From Sphingomonas glacialis (lineage in GTDB: Bacteria > Pseudomonadota > Alphaproteobacteria > Sphingomonadales > Sphingomonadaceae): a DNA stretch of 64,000 nucleotides. The position numbers were made by a program, and so were the translations under genes. Shown piece after piece: positions 50,523-60,788 of the stretch. The notes beneath the pieces are model-generated. The model was not told the DNA's origin. It saw only the letters and a list, made by a program, of their open reading frames with translations, and ran no database searches. Location of the stretch: assembly GCF_006439055.1 (NCBI RefSeq), contig NZ_RCZC01000001.1, positions 558,001-622,000 on the forward strand, read 5' to 3'. Every line of letters starts with the position of its first letter. Position 1 is the stretch's first letter.

Positions 50523-53500
50523 TCACGGGTGCGCTTCGGCTTCGGGGCCGACGTTGGGGGATTTGTACGCTCCCCAGCCGCGCCGCGCGAAGGCCTGCTG
50601 CGCGCGATCGAAATAGAGATAGATCACCGGCGTGGTGAACACCGTCAGCAACTGGCTGACGAGCAGCCCGCCGAAGATCGCGATACCGAGCGGCCGGCGC
50701 AATTCCGCCCCCTCGCCGCTGCCGAGCATCAGCGGCACCGCCGAGAAGAGCGCGGCGAGGGTCGTCATCAGGATCGGGCGGAAGCGCAGGATCGCCGCCT
50801 GGCGGATCGCCTCGAACGGTGCGAGCCCTTCGTCGCGCTCGGCGGCGATCGCGAAGTCGATCATCATGATCGCGTTCTTCTTGACGATGCCGATCAGCAG
50901 CACGATCCCGATGATCCCGATCACGTCGAGATCATGCCCCGTGATCCACAGCGCGAACAGCGCGCCGACCGCCGCCGAGGGCAAGGTCGACAGGATCGTC
51001 AGCGGGTGGATGAAGCTCTCATAGAGCACGCCGAGCACGATATAGACGCAGACGATCGCCGCGAGGATCAGGTACAATTGGTTCGACAGCGACGACGAGA
51101 AGGCCCCAGCCGCACCCAGGAAGCTGGTCGAGACGCCGGTCTTGAGCTTCAGGTCGGTGATCTTCGCCTGCACCGCATTCACCGCGGTGCCAAGCGAGAC
51201 GCCCGGCGCGGTATCGAAGCCGATCGTCGCCGCCGGGAATTGCGCGACGTGATTGACCTGCAGCGGCGAGGTCCCCGCCTTGATCGTCGCGATCGCGCTG
51301 AGCGGCGTCGCGCCACCTGAGGCCTGGACGTGGAGCAGCCCGAGCGAGGCGGGGTCGGTCAGCAGGCCCGGCGCCGCTTCGAGGATCACGCGATATTGCG
51401 TCGTCTCGGTGAAGATCGTCGAGACGATCCGCTGGCCGAACGCCGAATAGAGCGCATCGTCGACGCTCGACGCGGTGATGTTGAGCCGCGCCGCCGAATC
51501 GCGATCGATATTGATATACGCCGCCTGCCCTTGCGCGCCGGCGTCGGTGGTGACGTTGCGCACCTTCGACACCGATTGCAGCGCCGCGGCGATACGCTTG
51601 GCCTCGGCATTGACGTCGGCGGTGTTCGATCCTTCGACCGAGAAGCGAAACTGCGTCGGCCCGCTCTCGGCGTCGATCGTCAGGTCCTGCGTCGGCTGGA
51701 GGTAGAGCGTGACGCCGGGGATGCGGTCGACCGCATCCTTGAGCCGCTGCATGACATCGGCCTGCGCGCCGTGGCTTTCCTTGAGGTTGATGAACATGCT
51801 GCCCGAATTGAGCGTGGCGTTGTCCGACCCATCGACCCCGACGAACGACGACAGCGAAGCGACCGATCCGTCCTGCAATATCGCCTTCGCCGCCTGCGCC
51901 TGGAGCGAGGCCATCTTGTCGTACGACACGCTCGTCGAGGCGATCAGCCGCGCCTGGAGCTGGCCGGTATCCTGCGTCGGGAACAGCCCCTTGGGGATGA
52001 CGAGATAGAGCAACACGGTCAGCGCGAAAGTCGCGATCGCCACCATCAGCGTGGCGAAGCGACGGTCGAGCACATAGCCGAGCCCGCGCTCGTAATGATG
52101 CTCGACCCAGCCGAAGGCGGCGGCCGAACGCTCGGCGATGCGGCTCTTCTTCTCGTCCGCGGGGCGCTTCAACCAGCGCGCCGACAGCATCGGCGTCAGC
52201 GTCAGCGACACCACCGCCGAGATCAGGATCGTGATCGCGAGCGTCACCGCGAATTCGCGGAACAGCCGCCCGACGATATCGCCCATGAACAGCAGCGGGA
52301 TCAGCACAGCGATCAGCGAGACGGTGAGCGAGATGATCGTGAAGCCGATCTCGGATGCGCCCTGCAACGCCGCCTCGAACGGCTCCATTCCCTCCTCGAT
52401 ATGGCGCTGGATATTCTCGATCATCACGATCGCATCGTCGACGACGAAGCCGGTCGCGATCGTCAGTGCCATCAGCGAGAGGTTATCGAGGCTGTAGTGG
52501 AGCAGATACATCACCCCGCACGTGCCGATCAGCGAGATCGGCACCGCGAGCCCGGCAACGAGCGTCGCGCGCGCCGAGTGCAGGAAGAAGAAGATCACCA
52601 GCACTACGAGCACGACCGCGAGCACGAGCTCGAACTCGACATCGCTGACCGAGGCGCGGATGCCCGTCGTGCGGTCGGCGAGCGTCGTCGCCTTGAGGCC
52701 CGCAGGCAGGCTCTTGAGCAGCACGGGGAGCTGCGCCTTGATCGCGTCGGTCGTCTGGATGACGTTCGCGCCGGGCTGGCGCTGGACGTTGAGGATGATC
52801 GCGGGCGTCGTGTTGGCGAGCGCGCCCAGCCGCGCATTCTCCGCGCCCTCGGACACTTGCGCGACGTCGGACAGGCGCACCGGCGCGCCGTTAGCGTAGC
52901 TGACGATCAGCGTCTTGTAATCCTCGACGCTCTCGAGCTGGTCGTTGGCGTTGATCTGGTACGAGCGGTTGGGCCCGTCGAAGCTGCCCTTGGCGCTATT
53001 GGCGTTGGCATTGTCGATCGCGGTGCGCAGCTGCGACAGCGACAGGCCATAGCTCGCCAGCGCCTGCGTATCGGCGCGGATCCGCATCGCGGGCTTCTGC
53101 CCGCCGGCGAGCGAGACGAGCCCGACGCCGCTGATCTGGCTGATCTTCTGCGCGAGCCGCGTGTCGACGATCGACTGGACCTGCGTCAGCGGCATCGTGT
53201 CCGAGCTGATCGCGATCGTCAGGATCGGCGCGTCGGCCGGGTTGACCTTGGCATAGACCGGCGGCGCGGGGAGATCGGCCGGGAGCAGCGCGGAGGACGC
53301 GTTGATCGCCGCCTGGACTTCTTGCTCGGCGACGTCGAGCCCCTCCGAAAGCCCAAATTGCAGCGTGATGACCGAGGCGCCCGCGGTGCTGGTCGAGGCC
53401 ATGCGCGACAGGCCCGGCATCTCGCCGAACTGGCGTTCGAGCGGGGCGGTCACCGTCTGGCTCATCACCTCGGGGCTGCCGCCGGGATAGAGCGTCGTCA

Positions 53501-53639
53501 CCTCGATCGTCGGGTAATCGACCTCGGGCAGCGCCGAGAGCGACAGCATGCGGAAGCCGACGAAGCCGGCCAGCACGATGCCGATCATCAGCAGCGCGGT
53601 CGCGACGGGACGCAGGATGAAGATGCGGGACGGGCTCAT
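50523..53639 (-). CDS. RND multidrug efflux pump (MdtB-like)
   Basis: A 1038-residue RND pump of usual length. It starts [25 protein letters not shown] and contains [19 protein letters not shown] (proton-relay Asp pair), [29 protein letters not shown], and a second set of helices ending [13 protein letters not shown]. It extrudes toxic amphiphiles using proton motive force. It lies 11 nt after the adaptor gene and 10 nt before the second pump. Confidence 0.92.
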   Translation of the reverse strand: MSPSRIFILRPVATALLMIGIVLAGFVGFRMLSLSALPEVDYPTIEVTTLYPGGSPEVMSQTVTAPLERQFGEMPGLSRMASTSTAGASVITLQFGLSEGLDVAEQEVQAAINASSALLPADLPAPPVYAKVNPADAPILTIAISSDTMPLTQVQSIVDTRLAQKISQISGVGLVSLAGGQKPAMRIRADTQALASYGLSLSQLRTAIDNANANSAKGSFDGPNRSYQINANDQLESVEDYKTLIVSYANGAPVRLSDVAQVSEGAENARLGALANTTPAIILNVQRQPGANVIQTTDAIKAQLPVLLKSLPAGLKATTLADRTTGIRASVSDVEFELVLAVVLVVLVIFFFLHSARATLVAGLAVPISLIGTCGVMYLLHYSLDNLSLMALTIATGFVVDDAIVMIENIQRHIEEGMEPFEAALQGASEIGFTIISLTVSLIAVLIPLLFMGDIVGRLFREFAVTLAITILISAVVSLTLTPMLSARWLKRPADEKKSRIAERSAAAFGWVEHHYERGLGYVLDRRFATLMVAIATFALTVLLYLVIPKGLFPTQDTGQLQARLIASTSVSYDKMASLQAQAAKAILQDGSVASLSSFVGVDGSDNATLNSGSMFINLKESHGAQADVMQRLKDAVDRIPGVTLYLQPTQDLTIDAESGPTQFRFSVEGSNTADVNAEAKRIAAALQSVSKVRNVTTDAGAQGQAAYINIDRDSAARLNITASSVDDALYSAFGQRIVSTIFTETTQYRVILEAAPGLLTDPASLGLLHVQASGGATPLSAIATIKAGTSPLQVNHVAQFPAATIGFDTAPGVSLGTAVNAVQAKITDLKLKTGVSTSFLGAAGAFSSSLSNQLYLILAAIVCVYIVLGVLYESFIHPLTILSTLPSAAVGALFALWITGHDLDVIGIIGIVLLIGIVKKNAIMMIDFAIAAERDEGLAPFEAIRQAAILRFRPILMTTLAALFSAVPLMLGSGEGAELRRPLGIAIFGGLLVSQLLTVFTTPVIYLYFDRAQQAFARRGWGAYKSPNVGPEAEAHP

Positions 53640-53650
53640 CGCGCTGCCGC

Positions 53651-54946
53651 TCAGCCGCCCTGCCCGCCGCGCCTGCGCCGCCCGCCGCCGGCACCGCGCG
53701 CGGCCGGCTTGTCGCCCGGCAGCGCGACCTTGGCGCCTTCGCTCAACCGGTCGCCGCCATCGGTGACGACGGTGTCGCCGAGTTTCAGGCCGGTGAGGAT
53801 CTGCACCTTGTCGGCGCTCGTGACCCCAGTGGTGACCTTGCGCTGCGTGACGGTGCGGTCACCTTTCAGCAGCCAGACGAACGCGCTGTCCTGCCCCGAA
53901 CGGACCGCCGCGGGGGGAATGGTGATCGCCTGGCGCGCGGTATTGACCGTCAGCCGCACGTTGACGAACTGGTTCGGGTAGAGCTGGTTGGCGGGATTGG
54001 CGAAGCGCGCCTTGCCCTTGATCGTCCCCGTCGAGGTATCGACCTGATTGTCGAGCGTCGAGAAGCGCCCCTGGTCGAGCGTATGCGTGCGCGTCCGGTC
54101 GAGCGCGACCGCGGGGATCTCGGCCCCTTGCGCGATCCGCTGGGCGATCACCGGCGCCTGGTCCTGCGGCACCGCGAACGCGACGTCGATCGGCTGGAGC
54201 GTCGTCACCACGGCGATACCATTGGTATCGCCCGCGCCGATATAATTGCCGATATCGACGACGCGCAGGCCCACGCGCCCCGACACCGGCGAGAGCACGC
54301 GCGTGAAGCCGAGGTTGATCTGCGCCTGCTGCACCGCGCCCTGGTCGATCGCGATCGTGCCCTGGAGCTGCTTGGCGGTCGCCGCCTGCGTATCGACGTC
54401 CTGCCGCGCGATCGAATCCTGCCCGAGCAGGGTGTTGTAGCGGCTGAGCTGGACGCGCGCATTGGCGAGCTGCGCCTGATCGCGGATCAGCGCGCCCTTC
54501 GCCTGCAGCAGCGCCGCCTGGTACGGCCGCGGATCGATGATCGCGAGCACCTCGCCCTTCTTGACGAGCTGCCCCTCGGCATAGAGCAATTTGGTGATCG
54601 TGCCCGAGACCTGCGGGCGGATCGTCACCGTCGCGGCGGGGGTGACGGTGCCGAGCGCCTCGATCACCACCGGCAGATCGGCCGCGCTCGCCTTGACGGT
54701 CGCGACCGTCGTCGGCTGCCCGCCGCCGCCCGGGCCGCCGCGCCCGCCGCCGCCGCCGCCGCGTCGACCGCCGCCCGCGCCTCCGGCGTCCGAACCGGAA
54801 TGCGACAGCCACACCGCGAACAGGATGAGCAGCAGCAAGCCGCCCAGCCCGGCGATCCAACTGAGCGTCCGACCCCGCCTGCCCATCCGGCGCGTCGTCG
54901 CGGGGATTGGCGCGTAGGGCGTGGTATCGGTCTCGAACTCGGGCAT
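53651..54946 (-). CDS. RND efflux periplasmic adaptor (MdtA-like) with Gly-rich linker
   Basis: A 431-residue membrane fusion protein. A cytoplasmic N-terminus and one anchor helix ([18 protein letters not shown], about residues 30-47) are followed by a Gly/Arg-rich linker (about residues 53-75). Then come the lipoyl and hairpin domains ([58 protein letters not shown]) and beta-barrel domain. The C-terminus is again Gly/Arg-rich. ATG 54946 is chosen over 55003, which only adds an Arg-rich extension. It heads the efflux operon, 416 nt downstream of the sensor kinase gene. Confidence 0.9.
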   Translation of the reverse strand: MPEFETDTTPYAPIPATTRRMGRRGRTLSWIAGLGGLLLLILFAVWLSHSGSDAGGAGGGRRGGGGGGRGGPGGGGQPTTVATVKASAADLPVVIEALGTVTPAATVTIRPQVSGTITKLLYAEGQLVKKGEVLAIIDPRPYQAALLQAKGALIRDQAQLANARVQLSRYNTLLGQDSIARQDVDTQAATAKQLQGTIAIDQGAVQQAQINLGFTRVLSPVSGRVGLRVVDIGNYIGAGDTNGIAVVTTLQPIDVAFAVPQDQAPVIAQRIAQGAEIPAVALDRTRTHTLDQGRFSTLDNQVDTSTGTIKGKARFANPANQLYPNQFVNVRLTVNTARQAITIPPAAVRSGQDSAFVWLLKGDRTVTQRKVTTGVTSADKVQILTGLKLGDTVVTDGGDRLSEGAKVALPGDKPAARGAGGGRRRRGGQGG

Positions 54947-55362
54947 GGAAGGCTTCCGCAACAATCTGTAACGTCTTCGGCCTTGGCGGGCCGGTTGTGT
55001 CAATCATTCAATTGTCGCAAATCTTGCCGATCGGCGGGCGTGCGCCTCGCCGGCGATGCGAAAGCGGGATCGCGGTCAGGACCTTCAGCCGGCATGGCGC
55101 CGCGTCGGTTAGCTGACTCTCGCCATGCGATTGACCTAGAAGCCGACAGCGGCAGCGCCTACGCCGCTTCCTGCCTCCTGACGCGTGTTCATATAGCGCT
55201 TCGCTGCACGCGGTGATGACCCATTGTCGGTCATTTCCGGGCTATTTTCAGCATCTGAATCGTACAATCATACCCTTCGGCTCATTGCCGAAGTCGCCAG
55301 TCGCCGAATGTTGAAAGAACGTAGCCGCGAGTGGAACTCAGGCCCCGATCCTTTCCGATCCG
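54947..55362. other. Promoter region of the efflux operon, no gene
   Basis: About 415 nt between the sensor kinase stop and the adaptor start. It must contain the efflux promoter unless the operon reads through from the kinase genes. An inverted repeat lies at 55216-55234. AT-richer patches occur near 55000-55020 and 55235-55280. Confidence 0.5.
55216..55234. promoter_or_regulatory. Inverted repeat ATGACC-N7-GGTCAT
   Basis: Perfect 6-bp arms with a 7-nt spacer, about 270 nt upstream of the adaptor start. It is a candidate regulator-binding site for efflux control. OmpR-family regulators often prefer direct repeats, so its partner is uncertain. Confidence 0.35.
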
Positions 55363-56925
55363 TCAGCACGCGTTTGATCGGAGCTCCACGACAAAGGTCG
55401 TCGCGGCCGCATCGACAAGGTCCAGCCGGCCGCCGGACTTTTCAATCAGCGAACGGGCGATAGCGAGGCCCAGGCCGGTCCCGCCCGTCTCGCGCTTGGT
55501 CGTGAAGAACGGTTCGAACAAGCGCTGACGATCGGCCGGGGCGATGCCGGGGCCGTCGTCGCTCACGCGTATGGTGAGCGCCCCCGGAACGACGGAGGTG
55601 CTCACCCGGATAGCGCTCGCCCCGGCCTGCCGACTGTTATCGAACAGCGTCGTCATCACCGCTTCGAGGGTTTCGGCCGGGCAGATAACCGCAGGCATGG
55701 CGTGCGGCAGCGACACGACCAACCCGGCTTCGCGGACGATGTCGGCCACCCGCGCGATGATCGGAAGCGGATCGATCGATGCGACCGCGCCGGGCTCCGC
55801 CATGTCGGCGCGGGCCAGATCGAGCAGCCGCGTTACCAGCAATGTCAGCCGATCGACATCGGCATCGGCGTTGGCGAGGAAGCGATCGCGATCCCCGGCC
55901 GTCATGTCGGGATGATCGTGCAACAGCTCGAGCGCACCGCGAATTCCTGCGAGCGGGGTCTTGAACTCGTGGCTCACCGAATGCGCGAAATCGCGCAGAT
56001 AGTGCGAGCGGTGCTCGATTGCCGCCGCCATCGCCGCGAAATCCGCATACAGGCCCTGGATCTCGAGCGCCGCTGTGGTGGGAATGTCGGGCACGCGACC
56101 ATGCCCGCTCGCCACCGCGCGCGTGGCGATCCCCAGTTGCTGGATCGGCCGCGTAACGCCGCGCGAGATGATGCCGCTGAGCACGACGAGCGCGAGGAAG
56201 ATCGCCACGATGCCGATCGCGATCTTCCAGCGATCTTCGTACAGCCCCTTGAACAGCGACCGCGCCGAGCGCGAGAGCAGCAGGACGCCGACCACTTTGC
56301 CATCCACCACGATCGGTCGAGCATGATGGACGCGGATCGCGGCCGCGCGCGAGAGCCACTCGAAACGGTAGGTGGCGCGGTACGCCCCGTTGCGCCGCAA
56401 GACCGTCATCGGTCGCCCGCGCAACGCCCCAGCCACTTCGGGCAGGTGCACATACCCGCCCGCACCGTGCCCCTCACTGGCGAGACGGCCGGCGCGATCC
56501 AGCAGGAGGATCGACGCGCGCGTCGTTGCGCGCGTCGCAGCAATGATCGGCGCGAGCCGGATCGATGCGGCTGCGGCGTCGCGCGCTACCGGCTGGGCGG
56601 GCTCGGCTGCGGGGCGCTCGGGCAATATCGGAGTGGTGCTGAGATCGATCGCGCTCGTGGTCGAGCGGTCCTCGCCTCGGTCAGCGGCAAGACTCGGTGC
56701 GGTCGTCGCGCCAGGCCATCCCGCCTCCGCCGTCGCCGCAAGCGCCGCGCCTTGCGCGACGAGTTCGGCCTCGGTCTGGCGCACCAGCGTGTTTTCATAG
56801 ACGCGCAGGAACACCGCGCCGAAGCCCGGCAGCGCCGCCACGACGAACAGCGTCGCAAAGACGATCGTGCGTAGCCGCATCTGCGGCCAATGGCGCTTCG
56901 CCCAACGCTTGGTCGAAGCGATCAC
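55363..56925 (-). CDS. Sensor histidine kinase
   Basis: A 520-residue inner-membrane kinase. The first helix is at about residues 19-40 (IVFATLFVVAALPGFGAVFL), a periplasmic sensor domain of about 200 residues follows, the second helix begins IAIGIVAIFLALVVLSGI, and a HAMP linker (RGVTRPIQQLG) comes next. The HisKA domain has His319 in HSVSHEFKTPL, and the HATPase domain has FDNSRQAG, DDGPGIAP and GGTGLGLAI. It phosphorylates the response regulator encoded just upstream; GTG 56925 overlaps that gene's stop by 4 nt (GTGA). Placement before an mdtABC-like operon suggests envelope-stress or drug sensing, as for BaeS. That parallel is inference. Confidence 0.9.
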   Translation of the reverse strand: MIASTKRWAKRHWPQMRLRTIVFATLFVVAALPGFGAVFLRVYENTLVRQTEAELVAQGAALAATAEAGWPGATTAPSLAADRGEDRSTTSAIDLSTTPILPERPAAEPAQPVARDAAAASIRLAPIIAATRATTRASILLLDRAGRLASEGHGAGGYVHLPEVAGALRGRPMTVLRRNGAYRATYRFEWLSRAAAIRVHHARPIVVDGKVVGVLLLSRSARSLFKGLYEDRWKIAIGIVAIFLALVVLSGIISRGVTRPIQQLGIATRAVASGHGRVPDIPTTAALEIQGLYADFAAMAAAIEHRSHYLRDFAHSVSHEFKTPLAGIRGALELLHDHPDMTAGDRDRFLANADADVDRLTLLVTRLLDLARADMAEPGAVASIDPLPIIARVADIVREAGLVVSLPHAMPAVICPAETLEAVMTTLFDNSRQAGASAIRVSTSVVPGALTIRVSDDGPGIAPADRQRLFEPFFTTKRETGGTGLGLAIARSLIEKSGGRLDLVDAAATTFVVELRSNAC

Positions 56926-57635
56926 GCTCCCGCGCACGCCCCGAGGCGATAACCGATGCCGGCGCGCGTCTCGATCACGTCGCCGCCACCCTCCCGCGCG
57001 AATTTGGCGCGCAGGTTGCGGACATGGCTGTCGATCGTCCGATCGGTAATCGCAAAACCCGGCCCGTGCAGCCGGTCGATGATCGCATCGCGGCTGAACA
57101 CCTTTGCCGGCATCGACACGAGCAGCCGCAGGATCTGGAACTCGGTAACGGTGAGCGGCACATCGGTTCGATCCCACAGCGCCCGCCATCCATCGAGGTC
57201 GAGTCGCAACCGCCCCTGCGCGAGATCGCGGCCGGTCTCGACGCTCGGCGCGTGCGCCGCGGTGCGCCGCAGGATCGCCATCACGCGCGCCACCACTTCG
57301 CGCGGCGAGAACGGCTTTACGACATAATCGTCGGCGCCGAGCTCGATGCCGAGCACACGGTCGATCTCGTCGTCGCGGCTCGACAGGAACAGGATCGGGA
57401 CCGGACTTTCGGCGCGCAGGCGACGGCACACCTCGAGCCCGTCCATCCGCGGCATGTTGATGTCGAGCACCACCAAATCGGGCGCGCGCTCGGACGCCAG
57501 CGCGAGCGCCGCCTCGCCGTCGCTCGCCTCGATCGTTTCTAAACCGGCCTTGTCGAGCGCGAAGACGAGCAGCTGGCGGATATGGGGATCGTCGTCGACG
57601 ATGAGGATCATGCGGGGCATGGGACACAGGATCAT
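56922..57635 (-). CDS. OmpR/PhoB-family response regulator
   Basis: A 237-residue regulator. The receiver domain has acidic residues IVDDDP (13-17), phosphoacceptor Asp58 in VVLDINMPRMDG and Lys in DDYVVKPFSP. The winged-helix output domain (about residues 135-232) has LTVTEFQILRLL, HGPGFAITDRTIDSHVRNLR and RAGIGYRLG. ATG 57635 is chosen: it overlaps the stop of the upstream DUF4173 gene (ATGA) and has AAAGGG 8 nt upstream. It is coupled to the sensor kinase and probably controls the efflux operon. Confidence 0.9.
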   Translation of the reverse strand: MILCPMPRMILIVDDDPHIRQLLVFALDKAGLETIEASDGEAALALASERAPDLVVLDINMPRMDGLEVCRRLRAESPVPILFLSSRDDEIDRVLGIELGADDYVVKPFSPREVVARVMAILRRTAAHAPSVETGRDLAQGRLRLDLDGWRALWDRTDVPLTVTEFQILRLLVSMPAKVFSRDAIIDRLHGPGFAITDRTIDSHVRNLRAKFAREGGGDVIETRAGIGYRLGACAGA

Positions 57636-59203
57636 TGTTGCGGCCCTTTCGTCAACGGCGGTGGTGCCGGGGGCGCAGCGGGCGGCGGCGGCGGCGGCAC
57701 GATCGAACCGTCGCAGCCGCGACCGTTGGGTGCCGGGCGAAGCGCTGGGGAGCGTTTGCCGGCGATTGCTTCGGCGGCGCTCAGACGTCGCGCGCCGCGC
57801 GGCGTCCAGCTGCGCCAATGGCCTTGCCGAAGCAGCAGGTCGTTTTGTGCATTCCAGCGCAACCAGCCGAGCCGCTCGCGCAAGGCCGGGTCGCGCGCGT
57901 GCCGTTCGAGCCCTGCGAGAGACACCAGCGCCGACGGTCCCAGTCGCCCGAGATAGCAGAGATCGAGCTGCGGCCCGGAGCGGCCGCGCTGCAGCGCGAC
58001 GCGAGTGTTCCAAGCCGCCGCCGTCGCGCCGAGATCGACCACGCTCGCCGTCACGATCACTGCCGCCGCCGCCAGGGCGTTCGCGTTGATCAGCCACGCG
58101 GCCGAGCGATCGGCGCGGAGTCGCCAGCCGATCAGCGCAAGCCCGACCGCCACCAGCCCCATCCAGGCCAGAGCAGCGAGGCGGAGTTCGGTCATCCCAT
58201 AGGCGTCGACATAGTCGAGCGTGCGTAGCGCGCTCGAGGCGACGAGCAGCACGTTCTGCGCAATCCATAGCATCACGAGCGCACGGACGCTTGGTGTTGC
58301 GGCACCTGGACTACCCGGTCGCATCGCCACCATCACGAAGGCGCCCGCCAGAAGCGCGGTGACGATCAGCGCATAGGCACCGCGATGTGCATAGTCCGCC
58401 AGAGTGACGCCAGCCGGGAGCGGCGCCCCGCTCCAGAGAAACGCGATGTCGAGCCCGTTCTGCAGTGCGAACACCACGTTGAAGGTGACGAGCGCCAACG
58501 TCAGCGTCGCCGCTCCGGGCTCGTACGCGATCAGCGGGGCACGCGTCGCGGTGCGAGACATTCGCGTTACGGCACTGCTCGGGCGCAGGCTCGGCCACAC
58601 CGCGATGACAACGAGGCCCGCCAGCACGCTGCGCCACACGACGGTCCAGGCATCGGGCAGCGCGATCTCTGCAAGGACGGTCTCGATGAGCGGATTGGCA
58701 CTGGCAAAGAGGGCAAGGAAGACCGCACCGCCGCCAACGGGAAGGAGGAGCAGGCGTATGACCGCGCGGACACTCATTGTTCCCCGCAGGCCGCGTTGAC
58801 CCGCGGCACTAAGCCGGGCGGCGTCGCGAAAGGGCGAGACCAACCCGGTCGCCGCATGCACGACGAGGCGGCGAGCCCAGATCGAGGCCTCGTCGAAACC
58901 GCGACGCGGCAACACCGCCGCCAGCGATAGCGCCACCCAGAACGAAACCCAGCCTATCACGCTCGGATCGTCGACCAGCACGCCGACCAGCGCCACGGCG
59001 ATGACAAGCGCGATCCTGGCAGCGGTCCCGCGCGTCACCGCGCGCTGGGTCAATGCGAGCGCCGCGGACCAGGCGAGCGCGAATGCCCCCAGCGCAGCGC
59101 CGAGCCTCGATCCGTCGAACAGGATCTGACACGCGATCAGCAGCGCGCCGGTGGCCATTGCCTTGGCAAGGACACCGGTTTGAAATTGTCGAGCAAGCGT
59201 CAT
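57632..59203 (-). CDS. DUF4173-type multi-span membrane protein
   Basis: A 523-residue integral membrane protein with roughly ten to twelve helices. The blocks ANPLIETVLAEIALPDAWTV, FLWSGAPLPAGVTLADYAHRGAY and LWIAQNVLLVASSALRTLDYV are typical of DUF4153/DUF4173 proteins. The last 25 residues are a Pro-rich tail. Biochemical function is unknown. It is the first gene of an operon with the response regulator and kinase (4-nt overlap), so it may take part in the same signalling or be its target. Confidence 0.75.
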   Translation of the reverse strand: MTLARQFQTGVLAKAMATGALLIACQILFDGSRLGAALGAFALAWSAALALTQRAVTRGTAARIALVIAVALVGVLVDDPSVIGWVSFWVALSLAAVLPRRGFDEASIWARRLVVHAATGLVSPFRDAARLSAAGQRGLRGTMSVRAVIRLLLLPVGGGAVFLALFASANPLIETVLAEIALPDAWTVVWRSVLAGLVVIAVWPSLRPSSAVTRMSRTATRAPLIAYEPGAATLTLALVTFNVVFALQNGLDIAFLWSGAPLPAGVTLADYAHRGAYALIVTALLAGAFVMVAMRPGSPGAATPSVRALVMLWIAQNVLLVASSALRTLDYVDAYGMTELRLAALAWMGLVAVGLALIGWRLRADRSAAWLINANALAAAAVIVTASVVDLGATAAAWNTRVALQRGRSGPQLDLCYLGRLGPSALVSLAGLERHARDPALRERLGWLRWNAQNDLLLRQGHWRSWTPRGARRLSAAEAIAGKRSPALRPAPNGRGCDGSIVPPPPPPAAPPAPPPLTKGPQQ

Positions 59204-59563
59204 TGCAGTCTCCCGTTCGTCGGGAGCACCTTTGACCGCGCCATGTGTCGATCAGAGAGGTCGGACCGGGGTCATCGCGTGCGCAAACGATGCAGATCGC
59301 GTGCAGAGACGGAGCGCGCGCCTTCTGGCGCTGCCGGCGCGGTGCCGGAATACCCCATACCCGCATTCGGCGCGCTGAGGCCAAGCGAGCCCCGCGGCAC
59401 GCGCGTGGCAGCAGAATCAGGAAACTGCGCTCGATCCTGGCCAGGGATCCCGACTGGTCGCTCGGCGCAAGCGCGATGCATTCCCGGCGTTTGGGCACAC
59501 CGCCCTGCGAGGGATCACCAGCGCGGAAGAGCTAGCGAAAGTGCGCAATCAAACAGGCGCAGG
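59204..59563. other. Intergenic region without a supportable gene
   Basis: About 360 nt between the DUF4173 start and the beta-lactamase-like stop. It carries the promoter of the DUF4173-regulator-kinase operon. No coding-like frame was recognised. Confidence 0.45.
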
Positions 59564-60421
59564 TCACCGCATCCGCATGAAGACGGCGAGGGCGTTGCGG
59601 GCACTGTCGGCAAACCGGTCGTAGATCACGCGTGCGACCGCAGCGATGCCAGGCTGCCGATCGCGACCGCCTCGCGCGAACACCGCGACGGCCACGCGGT
59701 GGCCGTCGGGCATGGTAATGAACCCGACATCGTTCGTGACACCGTCGAGCGTGCCCGTCTTGTCCTCCACCAACGTACCGGTGGGAAGCAGCGCGCGGAT
59801 ACGGCGCGTGCCGGTCTGGCATCGCCGCATCAGGTCGAAAAGATAGGCGCTGCTTTGCGGCGTCAGAACGGTGCCGTTGGTCAATTTGTACAACAAAGCA
59901 ACCATGGCGGTCGGCGTGGCGACATCCTTGCTGTCGGCCAGGTGGCCGCGCTCGCGGAGCAGTTGGGCTATGGTGCGGTCGACCCGGATGCCGGTGATCG
60001 CGTGCGACGACAGCCACTGCTGGACCGTGACCGGTCCGCCAACCGCGGCAAGCAGCTGGTCGGCCGCCTGATTGTCGCTGCGGACGATCATCAGCTCGAG
60101 CACCTTCGCGGCGGGACGGGCGGCAATCGTCTCGTCGAGGCGGCGTCGGCCTTGATCGACCTCGGCAAGGTAGGCGGCGGCGATGGCGAGCTTGACCGTA
60201 CTGGCCATCGGAAACGGCGTGTTGCCATTGATGGCGACGCTCGAGCCATCGCGAAGGTCGAGCGCGGCGATGCCATATTCCCCCGAGCGCTCCGCCACCA
60301 GCCGGCTCAGCTCGCGCTCGAGCCCGATGAGCTCCGGAGAACTTGCCGCGGCAGGCGCCGGAACGAGCAAGCTTGCGGCGAGACCGGAGAGCAGCAGGCG
60401 GGACAGCAGAGGCACGCGCAT
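59564..60421 (-). CDS. Class A beta-lactamase-fold serine hydrolase lacking the omega-loop Glu
   Basis: A 285-residue periplasmic protein with signal peptide (LLLSGLAASLLVPAPAAA). The serine active-site motifs are intact: Ser74-Thr-Val-Lys77, SDN at 115-117 and KTG at 221-223, plus QTGTRRIRALLP before KTG. The omega loop reads DRTIAQLLRERG. Counting 36 residues from the SDN Ser, as in class A enzymes, puts Ile151 where Glu166 normally is and Leu155 where Asn170 is. Without Glu166, hydrolysis of the acyl-enzyme should be poor, so it may bind penicillins or have another substrate. ATG 60421 has AAGGAG 5 nt upstream. Confidence 0.82.
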   Translation of the reverse strand: MRVPLLSRLLLSGLAASLLVPAPAAASSPELIGLERELSRLVAERSGEYGIAALDLRDGSSVAINGNTPFPMASTVKLAIAAAYLAEVDQGRRRLDETIAARPAAKVLELMIVRSDNQAADQLLAAVGGPVTVQQWLSSHAITGIRVDRTIAQLLRERGHLADSKDVATPTAMVALLYKLTNGTVLTPQSSAYLFDLMRRCQTGTRRIRALLPTGTLVEDKTGTLDGVTNDVGFITMPDGHRVAVAVFARGGRDRQPGIAAVARVIYDRFADSARNALAVFMRMR

Positions 60422-60788
60422 CGATACTCCTTGAGCTTTGTCGTTAAGCGGCTTGGCGCATTCTAAACCGACAAGACTGAACACGCGGTGTGTGCGTGCC
60501 GGTGAACTGCGAGTAGCTGACGGTGCCGGAGCCAGTCCATGGTTAAACCGTTGCCCAACCTCGGTCTCACCCGAATTTTCGCGCCAGCCGCCGCGCTTTC
60601 ACGCGATAGGCGGCAGAGCATGCTCGCTCGACATGGCAAAAGAACGACAGAGGCGGTGGGGCTGACACGAGCGACCTGGGAGCGTCTGACCAGCGCGTCA
60701 CCCGCATGCACCGCCCTGGGGTGCTCACGACGATAAAAACCCCAGATAACCGATGCAGTCGGCGGCGACGGGGTGTAGGGCAGCGCTC
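60422..60788. other. Divergent promoter region, no gene
   Basis: About 365 nt between the beta-lactamase-like gene (-) and the L,D-transpeptidase gene (+). It must contain both promoters. Only very short frames occur. Confidence 0.5.

Noticed and set aside
54700-54790. CCG/GCC-rich stretch considered as a repeat or mobile-element scar
   Set aside because: It encodes the Gly-rich linker of the efflux adaptor in frame and has no flanking duplication.
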